A stretch of DNA of 64,000 nucleotides from assembly GCF_000429905.1 (NCBI RefSeq), contig NZ_AUCT01000024.1, positions 1 to 64,000 of the forward strand, read 5' to 3'. Below the pieces are notes generated by a model that was not told where the DNA came from, searched no databases, and saw nothing but the letters and a program-made list of their open reading frames with translations. Positions 24,847 through 34,279 of the stretch are shown here, piece by piece (position 1 is the stretch's first letter; every line of letters starts with the position of its first letter). A program made the translations under genes and the position numbers. Origin of the DNA: Desulfatibacillum aliphaticivorans DSM 15576. GTDB lineage: Bacteria > Desulfobacterota > Desulfobacteria > Desulfobacterales > Desulfatibacillaceae.

Positions 24847-27839
24847 ATCAAACCTCCAAAGCGTTTTTTCCACGCATCTTTCATGTCCTGCACTTCCGTA
24901 CGGATGATTTCAACACCGTCCAGCCCTTTGATGGAAAGAACCGGCGCTTCCGTGACCTGGCCGACGCAGGCCGCGGGCAGGCCGGCGAAAATTTCTTCAA
25001 ACCGCTCTTTGTCCGAAGGCGCCACGGTCAGGATGAACCGGCCCGCGCTTTCGGAATACAGCAGCGCATCGTCCCTGTCCGCGCCTGCGGCCGGAACCTT
25101 GGCCAGATCCAGGTCCATGCCCAGGCAGCCGGCCATGGAGCACAGGGCCAGATGCACGGCCAGACCGCCGCGGTACACGCCGCGCACTGAGGCGACGCAG
25201 TCTTCGGCCATGGCTTTGTAAAGGGCCTTGTACAGGGCCATATTGGCTTTTGCGTCCACTTTGGGGACGTTCAGGCCCAAGTGGCCGAGATGTTCATAAT
25301 ACTCCGAGGCGCCCAACTCATTTTTGGTGAGGCCCGCGATGTAAACCAGATCCCCCGGCGCCTTCACATCCATGGTCTTGCAGTGAGCCACGTCGTGGAC
25401 CAGGCCGGTGGTGGTGAATTGAAGCGTTTCCAGGGCCGAAACCTTGTGCCGCTCGCCGTAGCGTCCGGGAAGGTGCCCGTCCACGTACATGCTGTCCTTG
25501 CCCGAAAGCAGGGGCAGGTCGTAGGCGTTGCACAAATCCCTCAAGGCCAGGCACGACCGGACCAGTTGGGCCGCCTTGTGCTTGCCGTCGGGATTTTGCT
25601 TTTCGTCGAAAATAATGGTGGGCCAGCAAAAGTTGTCCACCCCGCCGATTTGTTCGGGATCCGCGCCCACGGCCAACACCCTTCGAACGGCCTCGTCCAT
25701 CACGCATGCCGTCATATGATAGGCGTCAATGGCCGAGTATGTGGGCAGCACAGCCTGGGAAATGGCGATGCCGCTTTCCGAAGTCAGCACCGGGCGATAC
25801 ACGGCGCCGTCGCTGGGCGTATCCCGCTTTTTGCCCACCAGGGGCTTGATGGCGCTGGTTCCCTGCACTTCGTGGTCGTATTGTCGGGTGATCCACTCTT
25901 TGGAGCAGATGTTAGGCCGGTTAAGCATGTCCAGCAGCAGACCGTTGTGATCCGCCGGGGCGGACAGCACCGGCTCCTTCAGGCCGCGCAGTTCGGGCGG
26001 AACCCATTCGGCCTCGAACTCCCATTGGGGGAAGGCCGCCGTCAGCAGATCCATATCCACGTAGGCGCAGGTTTCGTCCTTATATGTGATGTGCAGCTTG
26101 CCGGAATCCGTGTAGGTTCCAATGACCGTGCATTCCACGGCGTGCTTTTTGGCCAGGGCGAAAAACTGCTCTTCGTGCTCCGGCTTGATGGAAAGGGTCA
26201 TGCGCTCCTGGGATTCGGACACCCAGATTTCCCATTGATCCAGGCCGTCGTATTTAAGGGGCACCTTGGCCAGGTCCACCTTGCAGCCATCGGAAAAACG
26301 GGCCGATTCGCCCACCGAGGAGGACAGGCCGCCGCCGCCGTTATCCGTGATAAAAGCAATAAGCCCCTGGTCCCTGGCTTCCAGCAAAAAGTCGTGCATC
26401 TTCTTTTGCGTGTATGGGTCGCCGATCTGAACGTGTCCGGCCGGGGTGTGTTCGGAAAACACCTCGGAAGAGGCGGTCACCCCGTGAATGCCGTCCTTGC
26501 CCACCCGGCCGCCGCACATGACCACCAGCTCGCCGGGGGAGGTGGTTTTTTCCTCGGACGGGCCGCCGTCCACCTTGGCCGGCATAAGGCCCAGGGCGGT
26601 GACGAACACCAGGCATTTGCCCAGGTAGCCGGGGTCAAAGCAAACCTGGCCGAAGGCTGTGGGAATGCCCGACTTGTTGCCGCCGTCCTTCACGCCCTCG
26701 ATGATGCCGTCCAGCAGGCGCCTGGGAGTGAGGCGGGGTTTCAGGTCGCCGTTGTAATCCCTGGGGCCGACGCAGAACCCGTAAGTCCCGGCGATGAGCT
26801 TGGAGCCCTTGCCCGTTCCCATGGGGTCGCGGTACACGCCGACGATGCCAGTAATGGCGCCGCCGTAGGCTTCCATGTTGCTGGGCGAGTTATGGGTCTC
26901 TCCGGTGATGGAGTAATAATGATCGTCGTCAAATTTTCCCACGCCTGCATTATCCCACAGCACGGATATCACCCAGGGCTTTTGGGCCGCAATGGCCTTG
27001 GTGGGATCGCTGATGCAGGATTTGAACAGGTTGTCCATGACCATTTTTTCGCCCGTGGCAAGATCCGTATAAAAGAACTTGCCGCCGAAGGTGTTGTGGT
27101 TGCAATGGTCGCTCCGGGCCTGGGAGATGTATTCCAGCTCCACGTCCGTGGGTTCGGAAAGCCCCACTTCCTTGCGGGCTTCCAGAACGTCCTTCCGGAG
27201 AAAATAGGAGCGGATCGTGGGAATGTCGTTGGGGTTGAGCGCCAGGTTCCGTTCATCGGAAATGCGCATAAGCTCTTCATCGCTGGAAATGGAAACCGTG
27301 GACACCGAAGGCTCGTGGTCCAGCTTAACCTTGGGGATGATTACGCCCACTCCGGTTTTGGGGTCCCATTCCTCCTTGCTGAACACCTTCCATTGCTGAA
27401 TGATGTCGTTGGCCAGGATTTCCTTGGCGATTGTCTCCATGTCCCGCCGGGTCAGGCCTTTTCCTTTGCAGCAATAGCGCATGCTGGTGTAAACGGCCTG
27501 ATCCTTGGTGAACTTCAGGCCGAACAGGTCTTCAATGGCCTCTACGGCCGTGGCGCCCGGGTTGTCTCTGACGCCGGGCCTGTAACCCACCCAGATCACC
27601 CAGTCAAAATCGATTTCCAGGGGGGCGTAGCTTGAGACCTGAATCACCGGATTAGTAAAGATTTCCGTGCGAAGCCGCTCCAACTGGACGTCAGACAGGT
27701 CCGCGTCCAGGGTCAGGATGTTTACGGACCGGACGCCGTCCAGGGCAATGCCGAAATAGCTCTTGGCTTTTTGGGCCACCCCGGCGCCGTGGGCGTCGAT
27801 CAGTTGCGGTTTCAGACTGATTTCAAGGCATGAAGGCAT
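24843..27839 (-). CDS. purL: Phosphoribosylformylglycinamidine synthase, synthetase subunit with PurS-like N-terminus
   Basis: 998 aa, ATP-dependent conversion of FGAR to FGAM. The first ~190 residues look like PurS-type repeats (SVNILTLDADLSDVQLERLR). Two AIR-synthase-type halves follow, with ARSDHCNHNTFGGKF, NSPSNMEAYGGAITGIVG and, in the second half, LLSGKDSMYVDG. It is longer than Bacillus-type PurL (~740) and lacks the C-terminal glutaminase of the E. coli enzyme, which is the separate purQ gene here. The pair overlap by four bases. A promoter candidate lies upstream. Confidence 0.93.
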   Translation of the reverse strand: MPSCLEISLKPQLIDAHGAGVAQKAKSYFGIALDGVRSVNILTLDADLSDVQLERLRTEIFTNPVIQVSSYAPLEIDFDWVIWVGYRPGVRDNPGATAVEAIEDLFGLKFTKDQAVYTSMRYCCKGKGLTRRDMETIAKEILANDIIQQWKVFSKEEWDPKTGVGVIIPKVKLDHEPSVSTVSISSDEELMRISDERNLALNPNDIPTIRSYFLRKDVLEARKEVGLSEPTDVELEYISQARSDHCNHNTFGGKFFYTDLATGEKMVMDNLFKSCISDPTKAIAAQKPWVISVLWDNAGVGKFDDDHYYSITGETHNSPSNMEAYGGAITGIVGVYRDPMGTGKGSKLIAGTYGFCVGPRDYNGDLKPRLTPRRLLDGIIEGVKDGGNKSGIPTAFGQVCFDPGYLGKCLVFVTALGLMPAKVDGGPSEEKTTSPGELVVMCGGRVGKDGIHGVTASSEVFSEHTPAGHVQIGDPYTQKKMHDFLLEARDQGLIAFITDNGGGGLSSSVGESARFSDGCKVDLAKVPLKYDGLDQWEIWVSESQERMTLSIKPEHEEQFFALAKKHAVECTVIGTYTDSGKLHITYKDETCAYVDMDLLTAAFPQWEFEAEWVPPELRGLKEPVLSAPADHNGLLLDMLNRPNICSKEWITRQYDHEVQGTSAIKPLVGKKRDTPSDGAVYRPVLTSESGIAISQAVLPTYSAIDAYHMTACVMDEAVRRVLAVGADPEQIGGVDNFCWPTIIFDEKQNPDGKHKAAQLVRSCLALRDLCNAYDLPLLSGKDSMYVDGHLPGRYGERHKVSALETLQFTTTGLVHDVAHCKTMDVKAPGDLVYIAGLTKNELGASEYYEHLGHLGLNVPKVDAKANMALYKALYKAMAEDCVASVRGVYRGGLAVHLALCSMAGCLGMDLDLAKVPAAGADRDDALLYSESAGRFILTVAPSDKERFEEIFAGLPAACVGQVTEAPVLSIKGLDGVEIIRTEVQDMKDAWKKRFGGLI

Positions 27840-27913
27840 GACATGAATCCTTTGTTTTATTAGATAGATAATCGCCCGGGGCCAAAATGGAACAGTCCAA
27901 GCGTAAAAAATAT

Positions 27914-27942
27914 TGTCTATAAAGCCCGCCCTGGCTTGTCAA
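27914..27942 (-). promoter_or_regulatory. Candidate promoter for the purL-purQ operon
   Basis: On the minus strand TTGACA (27937-27942) is followed after 15 bases by TATAGA or after 17 bases by TAGACA, about 75 bases before the purL start. The -35 is perfect; the -10 choice is uncertain. Confidence 0.5.
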
Positions 27943-28571
27943 GAAAAGAAACCCTCGGCCTCAGGACCAACGCATGTAAAGGGTCCGCGTGCGGCGTTTG
28001 GTTTTTGGTGGATTTTACGAAAACATAACCACTTGTAAATATTCAACGTCCATTGCCGTATTCAGCCTTTTGGTTTTTATGCTTCCCTCAATGATTTGTT
28101 TTTCTTGAGCAAATTCAAGGCGATATGCCTCAGCGCCGCCGGATACTCAGGGGCGTGCCCAGCCATGATCCGGCTTTCATCCTGCCGGAATGCAATGTCA
28201 AGAACCCAATGCACATACCCCCAATGACTGCGAACGGCCTTCCCTTAACTGAATGTAACTGCGTCGCCGCGAGGCGGGGTGGGGAGCAACGGGAAGTGAA
28301 CGACCAGTCCGTAGGATGACGAACTCGATCCGCGCCAAGACCAAAACGCTGGTGGGCGCCCCATCGCCGTTATGTGAATCAAGGCGCTGGGAAAGACAAA
28401 TCTTCCTACGTCCTGCGCGAAGCGCCATTTGAACAGTTTTGATCAAACTTTTTGCCGCTTCACGGCGTGTAGAAAAGAGGTTTGCCGCCGGAGGCATTAT
28501 TTCTTCTGCACTTCCAAATTAGCAGGGTTTCCGGGCAGTTCAGGTTCCCGACCTTTTCGGGTTTTTAGCCG
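27943..28571. other. Gene-free region between purL and the alcohol dehydrogenase
   Basis: About 630 bases with only short frames. A 99-codon minus-strand frame (28198-28497) is rich in Arg and Ser and has no motif I recognise. No RNA gene or clear repeat was identified. The stretch may be decayed sequence. Confidence 0.5.
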
Positions 28572-29789
28572 TTAAAAGGCAAACATGGTTTTGACGGCGC
28601 GGGTTTTGCCTTTATCCAGATTGGTTTGAATCAGTTCTTTATATTGCCCCAGGGAAAAGGTGTGGGTGATCATGCTTTCCAAAAACTCGGAATGGTCCAG
28701 GGCCAGCCTCATGGACGTGGTGAAGGCGTGCTCGCGCCTGCCGTTCACCATGTTGTATCCATAGGCGAAAACCCCTTTGATCGTCTGTATTTTCAGCCAT
28801 AGGGGCGTGAGATCCAGCTTGACGTCGTCCCCTATCCCGACCACGGACAAGACTCCCCGGCCGGCCAAACAGCGCATGGCTATATTGATAGTGGCGCCGG
28901 TTCCCACGCAGTCGAAAATCTTGGTGAAGCCGCCCATGCAGATGTCGTCGCCCATGACCGGCGAGTAGCGCTCGGCGTCCGTAATGCGGGCTGCGGCGGC
29001 GAACAGGTTTCCATCCTTGATGATGTGGTCGGCGCCGGCCCTTTTAACCATGTCCTGGGCGAAGGGAAAAGGCTCGGAAACCGTGATGTCGCATTCCAGG
29101 CCCATGGCGCGCAAAGCCCACACGATCATCTGTCCTATGACCCCGCCGCCGATGACCAGCACCTTGTCCTTGTTTCCGGGCGGGTTGTCCAGGACGGCCT
29201 GGACGGCAACGGCCACCGGTTCGGTCAGGGCGCCCAGACGGGGGCTCAGGCCTTCGGGCAGTTTGAACAACTGGCTCTGGTGGGCCACGGCGTGGGAGGC
29301 GAATCCTCCGGGGACGTCCCGGCAGATGCCGTTGAACATGCCGGGCGCCAGGGCGCCTTTGGCCATGTTCTGGCAATTGGCGGGCCTGCCCGTTCGGCAA
29401 ATGGGGCAAATGGGGCTGATTTTCCGGGCTTCGCATCCAAGGTGGGGCGCCACTGCCACGACATCTCCCAAATCAAAGCCGGTGACGTCCGCGCCTTTTT
29501 CCACAATCTCGCCGCAATACTCGTGCCCCATGATGCAGGGCATGGAGGTGAACGGACTGGCTGAGGGAGAGTCCTTCAGAAAAATCAGGTTCATGTCGCT
29601 GCCGCAAAACCCGCAATATTTCACCTGGATTTTCACCCAGGACTCGTCGGGCAGCTTGGGCTCGGGAACATCCACCAGCTTGACGGTGGCCAGTTTGCCG
29701 TCATAATAGGCCTTTTTGTTCAATGGGCTGATGGCTTTCAGGGCGATGAACCTGGGAACGGAAAATGAAAACTGCAGGGCTTCCATCAT
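28572..29789 (-). CDS. Zinc-dependent alcohol dehydrogenase (MDR family)
   Basis: 405 aa medium-chain dehydrogenase. Catalytic zinc ligands are in YCGFCGSD and GHEYCGEIVEKG; a Cys cluster CPICRTGRPANC supplies structural-zinc ligands. The nucleotide-binding fold has VIGGGVIGQ, and the C-terminal lobe follows. The group includes threonine, sorbitol and alcohol dehydrogenases; substrate is not readable, but oxidation of an alcohol or hydroxyacyl intermediate fits the organism's metabolism. Two ATGs are adjacent at the start. Monocistronic by appearance, with 104 bases to the next gene. Confidence 0.86.
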   Translation of the reverse strand: MMEALQFSFSVPRFIALKAISPLNKKAYYDGKLATVKLVDVPEPKLPDESWVKIQVKYCGFCGSDMNLIFLKDSPSASPFTSMPCIMGHEYCGEIVEKGADVTGFDLGDVVAVAPHLGCEARKISPICPICRTGRPANCQNMAKGALAPGMFNGICRDVPGGFASHAVAHQSQLFKLPEGLSPRLGALTEPVAVAVQAVLDNPPGNKDKVLVIGGGVIGQMIVWALRAMGLECDITVSEPFPFAQDMVKRAGADHIIKDGNLFAAAARITDAERYSPVMGDDICMGGFTKIFDCVGTGATINIAMRCLAGRGVLSVVGIGDDVKLDLTPLWLKIQTIKGVFAYGYNMVNGRREHAFTTSMRLALDHSEFLESMITHTFSLGQYKELIQTNLDKGKTRAVKTMFAF

Positions 29790-29893
29790 GGGCCTCCGTT
29801 TGGATTGTTCTTGGGAAATGATGCAAGGGGGACAACGCTATTTACCAAATTTACACAAAAAGCCGTAAAAAATGCAATGACAAACTGAATTTA

Positions 29894-31552
29894 TCAGGTG
29901 TCCGTGGGGGTTGAGTCCCAATCCTCGGCGTACATGCAAAGCCAGTTCAGGGCCAGATGCCGCTCCCTGGCTATGGATGCGGCCAGTTGGAGTTCCTCCG
30001 GCCCCAGGCTGGCGTAGGCCTTGCCGAAAATGGGAAAATCCCCGCCCAAGGGCTGGGGGATTTCGTTTTGATTAAAAGCCGCATTGGCCGCCTGGCTGAT
30101 TATCTGCTCAAAAGTATAGCCTTCCGGGGCTTCCACGCCCTGCTCCATGATCTGCGTGGTCCTGGCTCTCCAGTGCCAAAGCTCCGCCAGTTCCCGGGCG
30201 TTTGCAATTTCTTCCACGCCTCTCAGTTTTGCCTGGTTCTGAAACAGGGATAGGGGGTCTGGAACGGATAAATCCTCTTTGGCGGCCAGCAAGGGAACCT
30301 TTTGGGACAGGTCCTCCCATTCAAAAGGATGGTCGTAGGGAGGGATCTCCTCCACCGCGCCCAAAGCCCACAAGAGCACCCCCAGAGCTTCATTCCGCCA
30401 GCATGCGGCGCCGGCTTCCTGTTGGGACCAGGTTCCGCCCATACGGCGCAAGAGGGCGGATTCGGAATCAGCAAGGGCCTCATAAAGGGCGTTGCCCTTC
30501 ACCCACTGGTATAATTCCTTGATCTCTTTATGGATGCTTTCGTTGCCCCTTGCCTGGGATTTTCGCAGTTTGATCTCCAGCCTGCCCCGTTTAACCATGA
30601 CGGCCAGACACAAGGCCCTGCGAGCCACGGCCTGGGCGTCCTGCAGTTCTCCGCCAACTTCCGGTTTGATGCGCGTCAATTTATGGACGCCCCGGAACCT
30701 CTCCAGGGCCAGGCTGAGCAAAATTCCCAGGACGAACAAAAACACGATCACCCATCGTGGATCCCATTCGTATTTCATCCACAAAACCAGGCCCAGGGCC
30801 GTCATAGCGGAGAAGACCAGAAAGATGACAGCCTGCACGGCCGCCAGAACGGGCGGGGCCTGCTCCATGCCTTTAACCTGCTTTTTGTTGAGCATTTCAA
30901 GCAATGCATTCAAGGCCTGGGAAGAAAAGGGCCTTAAGGAGGCGATGGGCAGCTTGGGGTTGTACACGGTGTAAACCAGGAACACGCCCTGCTTTTCCTG
31001 CATGTGGTCTATTTCATCCCATTGCAGAAAAAAGGAGACGCCCGCCCGCATGCCTTCCTCGCCAACGTAAAAAGGCGCTTTCAGCTTGATCACATTTCCG
31101 AAAAAAAAGAAGAGCCCCAGGGACAAAAAGGCCGTGAACAACGCCGAATAAGGCTGCGTGGGAAGATCGGACGATGCTCCGTTCAAAATAACCAGGGATT
31201 GGAGGACGGTGAAAAATGCGCCCAAAAGCACAGGCGGCCACAGCATCAAGGACATCCACCAGTCGGTTTTCAACGAGGTCAGGTACGTGGCGTCTTCAAT
31301 AAGAATTTCGCCTTCGGGATTTTCAAACTCCACAGGAATGGACAAGTGATTGTAGACCATGAGGCCGGGGATGATCACCAGAAGGGCGTGGGCCAAGAAA
31401 TTCGCCGGGGCGGGGGAATAGGCGAAAGGCCTTCCTGTAAGCCACAAGTACCCCAGGCAGCCGGCGCCGGCCGCAGAAACAAGCAAGATCAAGCATCCAA
31501 AATGATTGGACCTAGTCGTATCAACCCTTTTGGCTTTAAGGGGTTGCGGCAT
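29894..31552 (-). CDS. Membrane protein with C-terminal DUF4272
   Basis: 552 aa. Hydrophobic segments lie near residues 17-39, 45-65, 95-120, 135-155, and two more about 235-290, with a soluble PH-like stretch between (residues ~160-225). The C-terminal ~230 residues match the DUF4272 pattern: ARRALCLAVMVKRG, CWRNEALGVLLWALGAVEEIP and the terminal RERHLALNWLCMYAEDWD followed by TPTDT. DUF4272 proteins are usually soluble and of unknown role, so the membrane fusion is unusual. No operon partner. Confidence 0.65.
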   Translation of the reverse strand: MPQPLKAKRVDTTRSNHFGCLILLVSAAGAGCLGYLWLTGRPFAYSPAPANFLAHALLVIIPGLMVYNHLSIPVEFENPEGEILIEDATYLTSLKTDWWMSLMLWPPVLLGAFFTVLQSLVILNGASSDLPTQPYSALFTAFLSLGLFFFFGNVIKLKAPFYVGEEGMRAGVSFFLQWDEIDHMQEKQGVFLVYTVYNPKLPIASLRPFSSQALNALLEMLNKKQVKGMEQAPPVLAAVQAVIFLVFSAMTALGLVLWMKYEWDPRWVIVFLFVLGILLSLALERFRGVHKLTRIKPEVGGELQDAQAVARRALCLAVMVKRGRLEIKLRKSQARGNESIHKEIKELYQWVKGNALYEALADSESALLRRMGGTWSQQEAGAACWRNEALGVLLWALGAVEEIPPYDHPFEWEDLSQKVPLLAAKEDLSVPDPLSLFQNQAKLRGVEEIANARELAELWHWRARTTQIMEQGVEAPEGYTFEQIISQAANAAFNQNEIPQPLGGDFPIFGKAYASLGPEELQLAASIARERHLALNWLCMYAEDWDSTPTDT

Positions 31553-31798
31553 GATTGCTATGGCTCCGAGAATAAATTAAGCGGCGTTAATGTTGTGGTG
31601 CACGATAACACCAGGACCCGGCCCAAGGCAAGCAGGGTTTTGTGTGATTCGTTCAAAGCCCGAAGGGGATCGGGCGTTATGACAATCACATAAACCTTTT
31701 CGGTATGATTATTGCTTACTAATTTCCAGATATTTCCAGGACCGGGCTGCGGCTTTTTCCTCCCGCATCCCGCCCGGCTCAACAAATTGAGGACATGA

Positions 31799-34279
31799 AT
31801 GAAACTGATTTACCGGCTGTTTATAGGCTTTTTCTCCGTGGTGCTGCTGACAGGCTTTGTGGGCCTGATCGGATTGGACGCCGTCGACAAACTGGGGGAA
31901 GCCGTGCGCAGAATAGAACGCGATAATATTCCCCACACGCTTTTGCTTGAAAGCATCACCGGCTCGTCTCACGAGGCCTGCGTTCAGGCGCTCCGTTTCG
32001 CCCTTCGAGGAGGGGAAGCAAACAGAATCAAAGCCCTGGAAGCCCTGGGTGAAATCCAGTCGGGTTTGCAGGAATATTCCGGGATAGTCCAAAACGACCC
32101 GAACAGGGAGGAGGCGAAGGGCCAGGAGAGGGTAGTCCAAGAGAAGGCGGCCGCCTTTAACCAGACGATGAGAAGCTATTTGGCCATGAACGAAGGGTAT
32201 CACATGGAGCGGATGAAAGAGTCGGGATCTTTCAGGCCGGATTTTATCCCTCAGGTAGCGATGGATCAGGAAAACTCGCTGCGCATTGCCAAGCAGGAAT
32301 TGATAACCAGCCTTGACTCTCTGGCGCGTATAGAACAACGCAACCTCAGGGATTTCTCCCAGTCCGCCGCGGAGATCGCCTCAAAAACAAAGTTTTTAAT
32401 CCTGGCGATTGCCATTGGCGCTCTGATTTTCGCTGTTTTCCAGGGAATCGCCGTATCCGGCTCCATTTCCAAACCCTTGGATAATCTTGTAAAGGCCGCC
32501 ATGGAAATCGGCAAAGGCAACCTGAACGTCTCCATAGAGGAAAAGGGGGACGTGGAAATCGTCCGCATGGGCGAGGCCCTGAACCGGATGATTCAAAACA
32601 TGGAGGAATCCAAAAAGCGGCTCATTGACATCAATGAGTTGGAATCCGCTCAGGAGGCCCTCCGAAAAAGCGAGAATCTGCTCCAGACGCTGATCAACAC
32701 CACCCGGGACGCCATCATCGCCATTGACCAGACCGGCAGGATCACGCTGTTCAACCACGCGGGCGAAAAAATGTTCCAGCGCACCCGGGAAGAGATGCTG
32801 GGGCAGTCCCTGGAGCCCCTCATGCCGCCGGAATTCCGGAAAAACCATCCCCAGTATCTCCGGTCCTATTTTTCCACGGGAAAACCGGACGCCGCCATGG
32901 GCAAAATCCTGGAGCTCCCCGCCATGCGGGGAGACGGCGCGGTTTTCCCCATGGAGATTTCATTGTCTTCGGGGGAGGCCGACTCCAAAACCTTTGTGGT
33001 GGGCATAGCCAGGGACATCAGCGAAAGAAAAAGAACGGAAGAAAACATCATTCGGGCCAAAAAGGAATGGGAGCGGACCTTTGACGCCGTGCCGGACCTC
33101 ATCGCCATCATTGACAGCAACCACAAGATAGTCCGGGTGAACAAAGCCATGGCCGCCGCCTTTGGAACCACCCCCGGCAAAATGGCGGGGGCTTCCTGCG
33201 CTCAGGTGGTTCACTGCACCAGCGGGCCTCCGGACTTTTGCCCCCACGTCCTGTCCTTGACGGACGGCAAATACCATGACGCCGAAGTGTACGACGACAA
33301 TTTGGGCGCCCATCTGCACGTGAGCACCTCCCCCATCCGGGACGCCGAGGGCGTCATCACCGCTTCGGTGCACATCATGCGGGATATCTCGGACCGGAAG
33401 CGGGCGGAGGCGGAGCTGGCAAAAACCCATGCCAAGCTCATAGAGACGGCCCGGCAGATCGGCATGGCCGAGGTGGCCACGGGCGTGCTTCACAACGTGG
33501 GCAACGTGCTTAACAGCGTGAACATTTCCACGGAAGTGATGCAGCGCAAGGTCAAGGATTCCCGCATTAACGATTTAATGGAGGTCATGAACCTGGTGAA
33601 GGAGCATGAGGATTCCTTGCCGCACTTTCTCTTTCATGACAGCCAGGGCCGGGAAATTCTTCCGTTTTTACATGATCTTTCCCTGCATCTTGCGGAGGAG
33701 CAAAACGCCTTGCTCAAGGAGATCAACGAGCTTTCAGGATACACCTCCCATATTTCCGAAATCGTCAAAACCCAGCAGGAATGGAGCAAGGTTCCCGGCC
33801 TTGTGGAGCCCCTTTCCCTGAAAGACGTGGTGGAGGAGGTCCTGACCATCAACGCGGCCGGCCTGAAAAGAAATAATATCCAGGTGGTGAGAGACTATCA
33901 ACCGGTCCCGGACGTTGCGGCGGACAGGCGCAAACTCACCCAGATTTTGATGAATCTGGTTTCCAACGCCGGGCATGCACTGAATTCCACTGCAGAAGAG
34001 GAACGCATTTTGACCGTAAGCCTCTTTTCCGACAGCCCCGGCTTCACCTCCGTCCGGGTGACGGACAACGGAGAAGGGATCGCCAAGGAAAACATGTCCC
34101 GCTTATTCCGATACGGCTTCACCACCAAGAAAAAAGGCCACGGCTTCGGCCTGCATTCCTGCGCCCTGGCGGCCCAGGAAATGGGAGGCAGCCTTTTCGC
34201 CGAAAGCGAAGGACCCGGCCAGGGAGCTTCGTTCACCATGAGAATACCCAGCAATGACGGAGGAAGGAAAGATGCCTGA
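31799..34279 (+). CDS. Membrane sensor histidine kinase (4HB-HAMP-PAS-PAS)
   Basis: 826 aa. TM segment at 5-27, a ~170-residue periplasmic four-helix-bundle sensor like those of chemoreceptors, a second TM at about 197-222, then HAMP (223-275), two PAS domains (about 290-410 and 415-530) and a kinase core. The phospho-acceptor is His565 in GVLHNVGNVLNS, a variant H box distinct from the usual HExxTP. The HATPase has NLVSNAGHAL, DNGEGIAKEN and KGHGFGLHS. It overlaps the following hybrid kinase gene by eight bases, indicating a dedicated pair. Confidence 0.92.
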   Translation: MKLIYRLFIGFFSVVLLTGFVGLIGLDAVDKLGEAVRRIERDNIPHTLLLESITGSSHEACVQALRFALRGGEANRIKALEALGEIQSGLQEYSGIVQNDPNREEAKGQERVVQEKAAAFNQTMRSYLAMNEGYHMERMKESGSFRPDFIPQVAMDQENSLRIAKQELITSLDSLARIEQRNLRDFSQSAAEIASKTKFLILAIAIGALIFAVFQGIAVSGSISKPLDNLVKAAMEIGKGNLNVSIEEKGDVEIVRMGEALNRMIQNMEESKKRLIDINELESAQEALRKSENLLQTLINTTRDAIIAIDQTGRITLFNHAGEKMFQRTREEMLGQSLEPLMPPEFRKNHPQYLRSYFSTGKPDAAMGKILELPAMRGDGAVFPMEISLSSGEADSKTFVVGIARDISERKRTEENIIRAKKEWERTFDAVPDLIAIIDSNHKIVRVNKAMAAAFGTTPGKMAGASCAQVVHCTSGPPDFCPHVLSLTDGKYHDAEVYDDNLGAHLHVSTSPIRDAEGVITASVHIMRDISDRKRAEAELAKTHAKLIETARQIGMAEVATGVLHNVGNVLNSVNISTEVMQRKVKDSRINDLMEVMNLVKEHEDSLPHFLFHDSQGREILPFLHDLSLHLAEEQNALLKEINELSGYTSHISEIVKTQQEWSKVPGLVEPLSLKDVVEEVLTINAAGLKRNNIQVVRDYQPVPDVAADRRKLTQILMNLVSNAGHALNSTAEEERILTVSLFSDSPGFTSVRVTDNGEGIAKENMSRLFRYGFTTKKKGHGFGLHSCALAAQEMGGSLFAESEGPGQGASFTMRIPSNDGGRKDA

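Noticed and set aside
25281..27635. 784-codon plus-strand frame opposite purL
   Set aside because: Shadow of purL, whose motifs and overlap with purQ are clear. The plus frame has no recognisable domain.
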